Source of the DNA: Catenovulum agarivorans YM01
GTDB lineage: Bacteria > Pseudomonadota > Gammaproteobacteria > Enterobacterales > Alteromonadaceae
NCBI RefSeq assembly: GCF_000281085.1
Contig: NZ_JH767527.1
Location: 211,617-268,427 of the forward strand
Length of the DNA stretch: 56,811 bases
Direction: 5' to 3'
Shown: positions 43,821 through 53,403 of the stretch, piece by piece
How positions within the stretch are numbered: the first letter of the stretch is position 1
How the letters are laid out: each line of letters opens with the position of its first letter
Position numbers and translations under genes: made by a program
The notes under the pieces: model-generated
What the model was told of the DNA's origin: nothing
Database searches by the model: none
The model's input: only the letters and a program-made list of their open reading frames with translations

Positions 43821-45083
43821 ATGTTAAGACGCGACTTTATTACCGCTGCTTTGGCCGGGGCAACTGCAAGCTCATTTGCAATGCCCAGCTCAGCCTTGGC
43901 CACGAACAGCAAGGATAAATCCGGCACTGTTGATGACCACAACTATTTTTCTAACTTACTACAAAAAATAGTTGAGCCAGTTTTTTATTTAATTGCACAT
44001 GAAAAACTGCATAAAGAGTTTCCACTTGAAGTTAGCCCAAACGCGGATAATAGAAATAAAAAAGTAGCTTACCTTGAATGTTTTGCCCGAGCTATTTCTG
44101 GCGCTGCACCTTGGTTAGCATTACAAGCCGAAGGCTCAGATAAACAGGTTAGGGAGCGTATTTTAAATTATGCACTGCAAGCTTATGAACATTCGGTAAA
44201 CCCCAAAAGTGCGGATTACCTAAACTGGGAAATAGCTGAAGGGCAGTTGTTAGTAGATTCTGCATACTACACCCAAGCTATGTTGCGCGCGCCTGTATTG
44301 TGGCAACAACAATCGAAACAAACTCAGCAGCGCATAATTGAAAAAATAAAAGCGCTGAGAACTGTAACACCACCATATACCAACTGGCTTTTATTCGCGG
44401 CAATGAACGAAGCGTTTTTGCTGCAAGTTGGCGAGCAACACGATCCAATAAGATTAGACTTAGCCATAAGAAAATTCTCAGAATGGTATGTGGGTGATGG
44501 TTGGTATGGCGACGGTGATCATTTTGCTTTTGATTATTATAACTCGTACGTTATCCACCCAATGTTATTGGATATTTTGAAAATAATGGCCGAGCATAAA
44601 GTTTATTTTTGGCGAGATAAAATAGACAAACTGCACGCAACCGAGCTAAAACGCAGTCAAAGATTTTGTGAACATCTTGAGCGATTAATTTCGCCAACTG
44701 GGACTTATCCGCCAATAGGCCGTTCATTAACATATCGCACAACTGCTTTTCAGCCTTTATCGCAACTCGCGTTACAAAAACAGCTACCCGATAGTTTGCA
44801 ACAAGGCACTGTACGTTCAGCTTTACGCGCCGTTCACCAAGCTATATTTGATAACCCAACAAATTTTAAAGATGGATTTTTGCAAATAGGTTTTGCCGGT
44901 GCAAATCCTGCGTTAGGCGACTGGTATTCAAACAACGGCAGCATGTATATAACCACCAACAGCTTTTTGCACTTAGGCTTACCACAAAACGATCCGTTTT
45001 GGACAGAACCGGCAAAACCTTGGGCACAAAAACTTGCCTTTAGTGGCCAAGCGTTTAAAAAAGATTATCCAGTTGATTATTGA
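43821..45083 (+). CDS. DUF2264 family protein, Tat-like export signal
   Basis: This is a 420-residue DUF2264 protein. The N-terminus 'MLRRDFITAALAGATASSFA' is a Tat-type signal (RRDF). Family features: 'ECFARAISGAAPWLALQ', 'NYALQAYEHSVNPKSADYLNW', 'TNWLLFAAMNEAFLL', 'WYVGDGWYGDGDHFAFDYYNSYVIHPMLLDI' and 'PIGRSLTYRTTAFQPLSQLAL'. The fold is predicted to be an (alpha/alpha)-toroid like GH88/GH105 enzymes. DUF2264 genes commonly lie in rhamnogalacturonan or arabinogalactan loci. It is 21 bp after GH105 and probably cotranscribed. No activity is assigned. Confidence 0.85.
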   Translation: MLRRDFITAALAGATASSFAMPSSALATNSKDKSGTVDDHNYFSNLLQKIVEPVFYLIAHEKLHKEFPLEVSPNADNRNKKVAYLECFARAISGAAPWLALQAEGSDKQVRERILNYALQAYEHSVNPKSADYLNWEIAEGQLLVDSAYYTQAMLRAPVLWQQQSKQTQQRIIEKIKALRTVTPPYTNWLLFAAMNEAFLLQVGEQHDPIRLDLAIRKFSEWYVGDGWYGDGDHFAFDYYNSYVIHPMLLDILKIMAEHKVYFWRDKIDKLHATELKRSQRFCEHLERLISPTGTYPPIGRSLTYRTTAFQPLSQLALQKQLPDSLQQGTVRSALRAVHQAIFDNPTNFKDGFLQIGFAGANPALGDWYSNNGSMYITTNSFLHLGLPQNDPFWTEPAKPWAQKLAFSGQAFKKDYPVDY

Positions 45084-45198
45084 TTGCTTTAGTAAAGACG
45101 AATCTGTGTATGCCGAGTTAGCGGAATTTGCAAATACTTGTTATGCAACAACCAAAGAGATCATTGACGAAGTATACCAAGCGCAATCCAGGAGGTAA
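45043..45198 (+). pseudogene. Short coding-like stretch overlapping the end of DUF2264, possible gene remnant
   Basis: A frame different from DUF2264 stays open from GTG 45043 to TAA 45198 (51 codons) and reads as protein-like: 'CFSKDESVYAELAEFANTC', then 'KEIIDEVYQAQSRR'. A 13-bp direct repeat ACTTGCCTTTAGT occurs at 45032-45044 and 45200-45212, bracketing the stretch. It may be the end of a lost gene or a tiny gene; I see no start signal of its own. The remaining ~130 bp before the propeller gene show nothing. Confidence 0.25.
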
Positions 45199-45346
45199 TA
45201 CTTGCCTTTAGTTAATTTAACATAATATACATTATCGGCCATTTGATTTATGGTATGTACAAAAGCTATTTTTGGTTACTGTTACTGGTATACTCAACTA
45301 ATCATACTGATGATTAATAAAAACAATAATGAATTTAAGGACTTCT

Positions 45347-46552
45347 ATGGGCTCTCAACTCAAGCGCTGTTTAGCAAAACAAAATACTATTCTTAACTTT
45401 GTTATTCGCTGCACATGTCTGTGTACTATGCTTTTTAGCCAACTAACTAACGCACAACCAACAAAACAAGCTGACATTTATTTGCAAGACGAGCTTGTTG
45501 ATGTTCAGCAAGTAAACTTAGGTTTATCGCAACTTGATGCGGTTGAACATTTTACTGTGTTCAACGCTAAAGCAAACTCAGCGCAATATAATCACGGTGC
45601 TGTGTTGTTTGTATTTAACGAGCGTTTATACGCTCAATGGCAAAGCTCAATTAAAGATGAAGATGCGCCAGAAACTAAAGTTTTATATAGCTCATCTTTA
45701 GATGGCAAAACTTGGACTGAGCCGCAAGTTTTAGCTGAATCAACTAAAGATATGCTCATAACTAACGCTGGTTGGTGGTTAGATAATAATGAGCTGATCG
45801 CATTTTTAAATTATTGGCCTTACCAACTAAAACCTAAAGGTGGATTCACGTATTTTGTTCGTTCAAGAAATGGCGTTGATTGGTCAGCTCCAAAAGCCGT
45901 TACAGATCATCAAGGCAAACCTTTAGCTGGTATTTTTGAGCAAGATTTACGTCATGTATCCAACAAGCGTATTTTAACCGTGCTACACAAACAACCAGGT
46001 TTATTGACTACGCCTATCTATACAGATGATCCATCAGCGACTTCTGGTTGGCATTATGGTGAATTGAATATGCCAAATGTTAAACCGCATATTAGCCAAG
46101 GTATTGAACCAAGTTGGTTTACAGCAAATAAAGGCAAAAATGTCACTATGGTATTTCGCGACCAAGCCAGTAGTTTTCGAATTCTGACATCAAGCAGCCT
46201 CGACCTTGGCCAAACTTGGTCGGATGTTAAAACCAGTAATTTTATTGATTCTAGAGCAAAACTAAGCGCTGGTAATTTACCGGATGGACGTGCTTTTATT
46301 ATCAATAATGCATCAGGCTCTAAACAAAGATTTCCATTAAACATTGCCATCAGTCAAGACGGTTATCTATTTGATAAAATGTACATTATCCGTGGTCAAG
46401 ATGCGTTACCAGTACAAAAATACTCTGGTAAGTATAAACGTGCTGGTTTTAGTTACCCAAAAAGCATTGTTTGGAACAATGCAATTTGGGTCAGTTACGC
46501 GGTGAATAAAGAAGATATTGCGGTTACGAAAATCCCTATTCAAGCTTTGTGA
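45347..46552 (+). CDS. Sialidase-like beta-propeller protein, exported
   Basis: I start at ATG 45347 (MGSQLKRC), which has AAGGA 5 nt upstream; the ATG at 45329 lacks a ribosome site. A signal peptide ends near NAQ. The protein of ~401 residues has sialidase-type Asp-boxes (SSLDGKTW, SSLDLGQTW, SRNGVDW) and the repeating beta-sheet layout of a six- or seven-bladed propeller, with 'MVFRDQASSFRILTSSS' and 'GNLPDGRAFIINN' typical of exo-sialidase-like carbohydrate enzymes. Such proteins in pectin or arabinogalactan loci include lyases and rhamnosidases, so sialidase activity is not implied. Convergent with the histidine kinase. Confidence 0.75.
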   Translation: MGSQLKRCLAKQNTILNFVIRCTCLCTMLFSQLTNAQPTKQADIYLQDELVDVQQVNLGLSQLDAVEHFTVFNAKANSAQYNHGAVLFVFNERLYAQWQSSIKDEDAPETKVLYSSSLDGKTWTEPQVLAESTKDMLITNAGWWLDNNELIAFLNYWPYQLKPKGGFTYFVRSRNGVDWSAPKAVTDHQGKPLAGIFEQDLRHVSNKRILTVLHKQPGLLTTPIYTDDPSATSGWHYGELNMPNVKPHISQGIEPSWFTANKGKNVTMVFRDQASSFRILTSSSLDLGQTWSDVKTSNFIDSRAKLSAGNLPDGRAFIINNASGSKQRFPLNIAISQDGYLFDKMYIIRGQDALPVQKYSGKYKRAGFSYPKSIVWNNAIWVSYAVNKEDIAVTKIPIQAL

Positions 46553-46580
46553 CTGTATCACCTTTAACCTTATCAGCAGA

Positions 46581-49500
46581 TTATTTTGCTAAAAACTGAT
46601 TGAGCGTTTGAGTAAATACTTTAACGTCAATCGGTTTTGAGATGTGGGCATCCATCCCCGACTGAATTGCTTCTTCGACATCCTTGGGCATGGCCGCGGC
46701 AGTCATGGCAATAATTGGAATATCCTTACCATTTTTTATTTTTCGAATGCGGTTGGTGGCTTCAAACCCATCCATTTCCGGCATTTGTAAATCCATTAAA
46801 ATGAGATCAAATTGCTCACCTTGCTGCTCGAATAATTCGACGCCCTCGCGGCCATTATTCGCAACACTTGAACTTATACCAAATTTATTCAATAGCTCTA
46901 TCGCAACCAGTTGATTAATTTCGTTATCTTCTACCAGTAACACCTGTTTATTGGTAAATTGCGGAATATTATTCAAGGCATAGCGTTCACTCTCAGCATC
47001 CGGAACCAGTGCATTAATGTCGCTTTGTAAATCGACCAATACATCATGTAAGTGCGAGGCAAAAATTGGCTTTTCAATTACTGCATCTATCGCTACATTT
47101 TTTGCATGCGCTTGTACATGTTCTTTGCCATGCGCGGTAACCATAATAACGATGCACTGACGACGTAAGGCAATTTCATCTACTTTGGCTCTGATATTAC
47201 TCGTAAGCTCAATGCCATCCATTTCAGGCATTTTCCAATCGATAATTAATAGATCATATGGCGTGTTGTTTTGCGCTGCATCTACTATTATATCTAGTGC
47301 CTCTAATGGAGATGCGGTTAACTCAACATCAAATTTCCACGAGGTCAAAATGCCCTCAATAATGGCTAAGGTTTCTAAATTGTCATCTACCACTAAGGTT
47401 TTTAAGTGCTTAGATAAGCTATGTTTTACGCTTTTGTTCGTTTGTGCTCTTTTAACTGGGATGCTAAAAGTAAATGTACTACCTTTATTTGGCTCACTAA
47501 CAACCCCTATTTCACCGCCCATCAGATCAATCAACCTTTTGCTTATGGTTAATCCTAGCCCTGTTCCACCAAACCTGCGTGTGATTGATTGGTCTGCCTG
47601 CGAAAATGGTTGAAATAACCTTGCCGTTTGTTCTGGGGTCATACCTATGCCGGTATCTTTAACCGCAAAAGTTAACCATACTGAGTCTTGGTAATGTTTT
47701 TGGGTTACTTGTACCGACACTAATCCATTGTCTGTGAATTTAATCGCATTGCCCACTAGATTGTTTAAAATTTGGTTTAATCTTAAAGCATCCCCTCGAT
47801 AAAATTGGGTTATGCCCGGCTCTATTTCAAAATTAAGCTCATTGTTTTTGTCTTCAGCCCGCACACTGAGAATGCCCGCAGTACTACTTAATAAACGCTC
47901 AAGGTCGAAATCTTCTTCAACAACATTAAGCTTGCCAGCTTCAATTTTGGAATAATCTAGAATGTCATTGATAATATTAAGTAACGCCTTAGATGAATCT
48001 TCTACTTTTTGTAGATGCTCACGTACTTTGTTTTCAATCGGCATAGATAAAACAAGCTGGGTTAAGCCGATAATGCCATTCATTGGTGTACGTATTTCGT
48101 GACTCATATTGGCTAAAAAATCACTTTTGGCTTGATTTGCCGCATCGGCTTTTTCTCTTAACACAATTAAATTGTGCTCCATTTCTTTTTGTGCGGTCAC
48201 ATCTAAATTAGTCCCTGTGACATGTACAGCTCTACCATTCATGTCTCTTTCAATTACGCCATTGGCAGAAATATACTTAATAGTTCCGTTGGCAAGCTTT
48301 AGTCTAAACTCTATCTCCCAATTGGTGGCCGTAGATTTTATTGCTTGTTTTAAACTGTGTTCGGTTTGCTCGACATCATCAGGATGTAATGATTTTCGCC
48401 ATATATCATACATGTCTTCCTTGTATAAAGATTCCTTCGATACAGCATAAATCTGACAGAGCTGCTCATCCCATATTTGGGTGTTATCTGTTAGATTCCA
48501 TTCCCAAACCCCTAATTTTACAATTCGCGCCGCTAACTCGAGTTTACTTACTGACTGCGACAATAGACTTTTTTGTAATTCTAATTTTTTTGCTCTTTCT
48601 ATCGCAATTTGCCACATGCGAATGGCAGCAACTATGGAGAAACTTAATACGATACCAAACAATAAAACGATTTCTGCTAAACCTGTTTTTAATTTATTAA
48701 TTAGAGATTTATGCGGTGTAACCTCAATTTGCCAATTTATTTCATTAAGCTTGGTTGATTGGCGCCATTGTTTAATAAATACTGGGTTAACAATGTTACT
48801 TTGTGCATAAACCGCTTTCTGCTGGTCTTTAACATCTAAGTGGTATCCCAAACTTTGTTGTTGCTGTTTGCTGGTTAAAAATTGTTTTGTCGGTTCAATA
48901 GTGACAACTAAATACTCCATTGCAATTAACTTTGACTGAATTGGCGTTATATAGTGTAGCAGCGGGCTTAAGTCACTTGTTTTATTTAATGAAAAATACC
49001 GAGCAGATACTTCATTTTGAGGTCGTTTTTGCAAATTTAGCTGGTGTTCAACAACGTTCTTTAACTCATTGTATTTATTGTCTCGTGAATAAAAATGACT
49101 AATTTTATTGTTTTTGACTAAAGAAATTGCCGCAAAACTTGTGTGATCGTTTAAATAATTCGTTATATCTACATTTAACAGCTGGTTATTTGTTTGTTCC
49201 ATTAATGCTATGCGTTCAGCCAATCTATCAATTGCTTGTCGGTTTAACAGCAATTGAGTATCAATGCGCTCAGCTAGATTTAATAGATTGTATTCAATTG
49301 CAGCTTGTATATTTTTAGACTCGCGCGCGACCAAAGTTTGCCACAATATCAGTACAACTGTGACTAGCCCAACAGTTGCAATCGCCGAAATCCAATCCTT
49401 AATGGTAACTTGCTCTTTGTATTTACGATAAATCTGCAGGGTTAAACTTGTGCCAACAAATATAAAACCAATAGATGTGTGCACGGCCATTCGCGTGTAA

Positions 49501-50027
49501 TGGCCCCAACCATAAGTCGTTTCTAATGCGGTAAAATAACCAAATAAAGCGATAAAACCTAACGCTATCACTAAGGTGCTCAATATAAAACTGGTTAATA
49601 TACCAAGTACACCTAACCGTTCTTTTTTAGAGTGTATTAATAGGGTTAATCCAGTCATTAAAAAACAAATAGCTGTGTTAGGTGCCATTCTGCCAGGGTG
49701 CGATGTTTTAGTGGTAACGTAATGCTCCATCAAGAGTTGGTCTATGCTCAAATTCACCGTAAATAAATATTGTACAAGTGTTAACCCACCCAAAAATGTA
49801 ATAGCCACCGCGAGTGGATAAACAAGCTTCTTCGAATGAACCCAAGTCAGTGCAATACCTGTAATAAAAAATCCAAGCGCAGTATTGTATTGCATTGGAA
49901 CAAAATGAGGTAAGACTTGAATCAACTGCTGATTATGTGTGTACCAACCTACAAGTACAGTAAATCCAAGTAAAAGTGAAATGCTTCCAAGTGTTCTTGC
50001 AAATTGAATCAAGTTAAAACTTAACAT
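46581..50027 (-). CDS. Hybrid sensor histidine kinase: membrane sensor, PAS, HisKA, HATPase, two receiver domains
   Basis: This is a 1148-residue two-component hybrid kinase. The first ~230 residues hold about seven to eight transmembrane segments ('HFVPMQYNTALGFFITGIAL', 'MAPNTAICFLMTGLTLL'). A periplasmic sensor domain (~240-445) and a further membrane helix follow. PAS at ~500-615, then HisKA with phospho-acceptor H643 in MSHEIRTPMNG, HATPase_c with NAIKFTDNG, DTGIGM and GGTGLGLTISKRL, then REC1 with D930 (IIDWKMPEMDG) and REC2 with D1079 (LMDLQMPEMDG). No Hpt domain, so phosphotransfer to a separate protein is expected. It lies among carbohydrate genes but the signal and target are unknown. 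Confidence 0.9.
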   Translation of the reverse strand: MLSFNLIQFARTLGSISLLLGFTVLVGWYTHNQQLIQVLPHFVPMQYNTALGFFITGIALTWVHSKKLVYPLAVAITFLGGLTLVQYLFTVNLSIDQLLMEHYVTTKTSHPGRMAPNTAICFLMTGLTLLIHSKKERLGVLGILTSFILSTLVIALGFIALFGYFTALETTYGWGHYTRMAVHTSIGFIFVGTSLTLQIYRKYKEQVTIKDWISAIATVGLVTVVLILWQTLVARESKNIQAAIEYNLLNLAERIDTQLLLNRQAIDRLAERIALMEQTNNQLLNVDITNYLNDHTSFAAISLVKNNKISHFYSRDNKYNELKNVVEHQLNLQKRPQNEVSARYFSLNKTSDLSPLLHYITPIQSKLIAMEYLVVTIEPTKQFLTSKQQQQSLGYHLDVKDQQKAVYAQSNIVNPVFIKQWRQSTKLNEINWQIEVTPHKSLINKLKTGLAEIVLLFGIVLSFSIVAAIRMWQIAIERAKKLELQKSLLSQSVSKLELAARIVKLGVWEWNLTDNTQIWDEQLCQIYAVSKESLYKEDMYDIWRKSLHPDDVEQTEHSLKQAIKSTATNWEIEFRLKLANGTIKYISANGVIERDMNGRAVHVTGTNLDVTAQKEMEHNLIVLREKADAANQAKSDFLANMSHEIRTPMNGIIGLTQLVLSMPIENKVREHLQKVEDSSKALLNIINDILDYSKIEAGKLNVVEEDFDLERLLSSTAGILSVRAEDKNNELNFEIEPGITQFYRGDALRLNQILNNLVGNAIKFTDNGLVSVQVTQKHYQDSVWLTFAVKDTGIGMTPEQTARLFQPFSQADQSITRRFGGTGLGLTISKRLIDLMGGEIGVVSEPNKGSTFTFSIPVKRAQTNKSVKHSLSKHLKTLVVDDNLETLAIIEGILTSWKFDVELTASPLEALDIIVDAAQNNTPYDLLIIDWKMPEMDGIELTSNIRAKVDEIALRRQCIVIMVTAHGKEHVQAHAKNVAIDAVIEKPIFASHLHDVLVDLQSDINALVPDAESERYALNNIPQFTNKQVLLVEDNEINQLVAIELLNKFGISSSVANNGREGVELFEQQGEQFDLILMDLQMPEMDGFEATNRIRKIKNGKDIPIIAMTAAAMPKDVEEAIQSGMDAHISKPIDVKVFTQTLNQFLAK

Positions 50028-50145
50028 ACTACCTAGTATTCCGTGGTGCTCTAGAAGGAAAATATCAGCTAGCCTAACTGATAAAGGAATAACTAAACAA
50101 TAGCTTATATTTAAAATTTGTCGTTGTTTTTGCAGGTTTTTGTAT

Positions 50146-50170
50146 CACCGCCATTGATTTAATGACGGTG
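50146..50170 (-). terminator. Hairpin after the second GH43 gene
   Basis: On the - strand CACCGTCATT (50170-50161) pairs with AATGGCGGTG (50155-50146) with one G-U pair and a 5-nt loop, followed by ATACAAAAACC. It lies 10 nt after the GH43 stop codon. The remaining gap up to the kinase start (50028-50145) shows no gene. Confidence 0.55.
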
Positions 50171-50179
50171 GACAGATTG

Positions 50180-51850
50180 TTAGTAGCGGCTGACTCTAAT
50201 ATAGTCAATATCTACATATTGATCTGAACTGGCGCTGCCATTGGTTGTTACTGCAAATACGCCAACTTTAGCACCAACCCAACGGCCTTCATGTGCTTGG
50301 AAATGTTCGCCAATAATACGGTATCTTGGCATATCCGGTGTTTTATAGCTGAATATTGCGTGAGCACCTGGTTGCACCATAATTCTTAAATTTATATTTT
50401 TACCACTAAGAGATTCAACTAACTTTTCTTGTTGTTTTTCATCACAACCTTTACGCGCTCCATGACATTGCATTATCACGATATCATGGCCTTCTTGCTC
50501 ATTTGGTGATAAACCAATCCATGCGTAATCTTCGCCAAACACGGTTAAACCCGTTTGGACGTTTTGCATATTGTCGGAAACGGTAAACTTAGCAATAGCT
50601 TGGAAAGCCTCGGCCGGTAGTTTTTGTACTAATAAATTAGGTGTCATCCATAAGTTATCACCTGTAGTTGGTACTTTTGGCTGGGCGTACAAACGCAAAT
50701 GTTCTGGTTTGGCACTTAAGCTATACCAAGATTCATGTGGGTTGGCATTCCACTGCCACTGCAATGCTAAAGTATCTTGGTTAAATTCATCCGAAATATT
50801 TAGCTTTTTTTCGCCTGTATAATTTGCCGTTTTTGGCCGTATATAACGGCTAACAGGATTGCCAATACCATCGCCATCATCGTCTATGCCAATTACCGGC
50901 CAGCCGTTTTCCCATTGCATTGGTTGTAAATGCACAATTCGGCCATAAGCTTTTTTCACTTGAAAATGAATAAACCAATCTTCACCTAAATCTGTGTGGA
51001 TCCACGAACCTTGATGCGGCCCATTTGTTAGGCTATCGCCCTGCTCCATCACCACTTTGCCTTGGTAAGGTCCTTGAATGTCTTGTGCTCTAAATACAGT
51101 TTGCCAACCTAAATCAACCCCGCCAGCTGGGGCAAATATGTAATAAAAGCCATTGCGTTTATAAAATTTAGGCCCTTCAATTGTGCGGTAATGTTTAAAG
51201 TTTGTACCCTCTACTATGTTGGTATATTCGTCTGAAACTTGCATTGCATCAGCCGACATTTCCCTCAGGCTCAAAACATTATTAAAGCCAGCTCGACTTT
51301 TGGCCCATGCATGTAGCAAGTAAGCTTTGCCGTCGTCATCCCATAAAGGTGTCGGATCAATAATGCCTTTGCCGGCCAATATGAGTTTGGGTTCAGTCCA
51401 AGCTTTTGCCGGATCAGCCGTTGTGGTTACATAAATACCAAAATCAGGATCTGGGTAAAAAATCCAAAATTTTCCGTCGTGATAACGAATATTCGGTGCC
51501 CAAACACCTTCACCATGGCGCGGGGTCGCAAAATGATTTTGTGGTACTTGTTTAGGCAAGGCGTAGTTTATCAACTGCCAGTTGACTAAATCAGTTGAAT
51601 GCAAAATAGGTAAACCCGGTGCGGCATTAAAACTCGAAGCAGTCATGTAATAATTGCCGTTAACAGCTACTACGTCAGGATCTGAATAATCAACGTGAAT
51701 AATTGGATTTTGGTAATATTGATTTGCAGTAGTGAACGCTTGCTCTGTTGCTGGCGTTGTTACTTGTTGTTTTTCTTGTTCAGAACATGCGCTTATCGCA
51801 GTTAACGTAACCGCAGCTAAAGATATTTTTATAATGTCAGTTAGTTTCAT
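50180..51850 (-). CDS. GH43 family glycosidase lipoprotein with C-terminal beta-sandwich domain
   Basis: This is a 556-residue lipoprotein (ISAC, C22, +2 Ser). The GH43 propeller spans ~45-340: D57 in YSDPDV (base), the modulator D in GIIDPTPLW, and E in TIEGPKFY (acid). 'HGEGVWAPNIRYHDGKFWIFY' is a family hallmark. The C-terminal ~350-556 is a concanavalin-like GH43_C2-type module ('ISDEFNQDTLALQWQWNANPHESWYSL'), as in beta-xylosidases and arabinofuranosidases. It follows GH105 with a 16-bp gap, so both are one operon. Substrate inferred as pectin or xylan side chains. Confidence 0.9.
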   Translation of the reverse strand: MKLTDIIKISLAAVTLTAISACSEQEKQQVTTPATEQAFTTANQYYQNPIIHVDYSDPDVVAVNGNYYMTASSFNAAPGLPILHSTDLVNWQLINYALPKQVPQNHFATPRHGEGVWAPNIRYHDGKFWIFYPDPDFGIYVTTTADPAKAWTEPKLILAGKGIIDPTPLWDDDGKAYLLHAWAKSRAGFNNVLSLREMSADAMQVSDEYTNIVEGTNFKHYRTIEGPKFYKRNGFYYIFAPAGGVDLGWQTVFRAQDIQGPYQGKVVMEQGDSLTNGPHQGSWIHTDLGEDWFIHFQVKKAYGRIVHLQPMQWENGWPVIGIDDDGDGIGNPVSRYIRPKTANYTGEKKLNISDEFNQDTLALQWQWNANPHESWYSLSAKPEHLRLYAQPKVPTTGDNLWMTPNLLVQKLPAEAFQAIAKFTVSDNMQNVQTGLTVFGEDYAWIGLSPNEQEGHDIVIMQCHGARKGCDEKQQEKLVESLSGKNINLRIMVQPGAHAIFSYKTPDMPRYRIIGEHFQAHEGRWVGAKVGVFAVTTNGSASSDQYVDIDYIRVSRY

Positions 51851-51866
51851 ATGCTTGACTGCCCTA

Positions 51867-53084
51867 TTAGTCTTTTAATATTTGTTGTCTTTCTTCAATT
51901 AATAAACTGGCAAGAATAAACGGTCCTACAGCTTTTGGATCGTCCGCCCTAACAGGCTCGCTGATATAATATTCATAACTGCCATCTCGATATGGATTAC
52001 CACCTAACCCAGCCACAGCACACACTTGATTGATACTGATATGATTAAATTCATTAGTAGAAATAAGCTGGTCTATTACTCCCTGATAAGCTTTTAATCC
52101 TATAGGTAATAAGTCTTTAGTTAAATCATGCATTTTGTGCGCTTTTAATATGGCATAAGTCAGCATAATGCTGCCAGAGGCTTCCAAATAATTGTCTTTG
52201 GCATTGGGTAACTCTACAACTTGATACCAGAGTCCAGTTGGGTGCTGAAACTTTGCCATTTGCGCGACCAAGTTATTAAAGCGACTTGCGAGCCATTTTC
52301 TTTGTGAAGATTGCTGTGGCAAAAACTCTAATACATCAACCATGGCCATAGCATACCAACCCACAGCACGCGACCAATGATGTTTAGATTGCCCTGTTTT
52401 TTTATCTGCCCAGCGCTGTGTTTTAGACTCGTCCCAGCCGTGTACTGGCAAACCAGTATCTTTGCGATATAAGTGTTTTTCTATTTGTTCAAACTGTAAA
52501 ATTACATCGTCGTATACTTTGGGCTGCTCATACAAATGTATGTATTGCGCATAAAATGGTGCGCCCATATACAAACCATCTAGCCACATTTGTGAGGTGT
52601 ACCGCTGCTTGTGCCAAAAGCCACCTTCAGTTGTTCTTGGATGATCACGCAATTGTTGACGTAAGGTATCTGCAGCTATTTTGTATTTGGCTTGACCAGT
52701 TTGTTGATACATAAAAAATAACAACTTACCTGGATTTATCATATCAATGTTGTATTTATGAATGTCGTAAGTAGCAATATCACCTTGCTCATTTATCAAA
52801 GTATCGACATAGTTTTGAATGTATTCGAAGTATTCAGCTTTAGCGGTTTTTTCATATAGTTTGGCCATAGATAGCAGCACCAAACCATGGGTATATGTCC
52901 ATCTTGGGTAGTCGCGCCAATCAATCGACCAAGCTTTTGGATTGCGTTGCATTTCCGATTGAGCCATACGCTCAGACATAGGCAGTAAATTATCTAAAAC
53001 CTGTTTGTTACTCGCATAGCTCTGCGTTGAAAACATAAAAACAATAGACAATACACAAGCTTGCTTAAGTTTACTGAACGACAT
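51867..53084 (-). CDS. GH105/GH88-like unsaturated glucuronyl/galacturonyl hydrolase
   Basis: This is a 405-residue (alpha/alpha)6-barrel hydrolase with a signal peptide (cut near SYA-SN). Features: 'WSIDWRDYPRWTYTHGLVLLSMAKLYEKT', 'YNIDMINPGKLLFFMYQQTGQ', 'GGFWHKQRYTSQMWLDGLYMGAPFYAQY', 'HHWSRAVGWYAMAMVDVLEFLP' and 'YLEASGSIMLTYAIL', which match GH105. WLDG and the DMIN region carry the likely catalytic aspartates. A GGAG ribosome site precedes ATG 53084. It leads a two-gene operon with GH43. It would process unsaturated disaccharides released by lyases that are not present in this window. Confidence 0.9.
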   Translation of the reverse strand: MSFSKLKQACVLSIVFMFSTQSYASNKQVLDNLLPMSERMAQSEMQRNPKAWSIDWRDYPRWTYTHGLVLLSMAKLYEKTAKAEYFEYIQNYVDTLINEQGDIATYDIHKYNIDMINPGKLLFFMYQQTGQAKYKIAADTLRQQLRDHPRTTEGGFWHKQRYTSQMWLDGLYMGAPFYAQYIHLYEQPKVYDDVILQFEQIEKHLYRKDTGLPVHGWDESKTQRWADKKTGQSKHHWSRAVGWYAMAMVDVLEFLPQQSSQRKWLASRFNNLVAQMAKFQHPTGLWYQVVELPNAKDNYLEASGSIMLTYAILKAHKMHDLTKDLLPIGLKAYQGVIDQLISTNEFNHISINQVCAVAGLGGNPYRDGSYEYYISEPVRADDPKAVGPFILASLLIEERQQILKD

Positions 53085-53150
53085 TGCTCACTCCTATTGA
53101 CGGCCAAACATTTTACACTAACTGCCACCGGTAGCATTCATTTAACTAAT

Positions 53151-53390
53151 TTATATGAGCAACAAAGCATTAACAATACGATATTTGATAAATGGATTAT
53201 GAAAATTTGTTTTTTGATAATATCCGTTGTCAATGAAATTCTCTTGATTGTGTTTTAGTTCAGACAGCAAGGGTGTTAAGTCTTCAAGTTTGCCGGCAAT
53301 TACGTGTACAACATTGTCGGCTTTTTCGACAAAAGCGTAGGGATATGAAACTAAAATTTTACAAAAACTTGAATCTAAAGGGACAGGAAA
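53151..53390 (-). pseudogene. 3' fragment of an unidentified gene at the array border
   Basis: A frame runs open for 79 codons on the - strand (from just after a TGA at 53391-53393 to TAA at 53151-53153) without any start codon at its beginning. The translation reads as real protein: 'SYPYAFVEKADNVVHVIAGK', 'LEDLTPLLSELKHNQENF' and so on. It joins directly to the truncated cassette on its right, so it looks like the tail of a gene cut when the array end moved or was deleted. I do not recognise the family. Confidence 0.45.
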
Positions 53391-53403
53391 TCAACGATAA
53401 GGC

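Noticed and set aside
47185-48810. Several open frames on the + strand inside the histidine kinase gene
   Set aside because: They are antisense to a well-supported kinase, lack ribosome sites and show no domain pattern.
53061-53258. 65-codon + strand frame upstream of the GH105 gene
   Set aside because: It overlaps the promoter side of GH105 and the - strand gene fragment, and its translation has no protein-like features.
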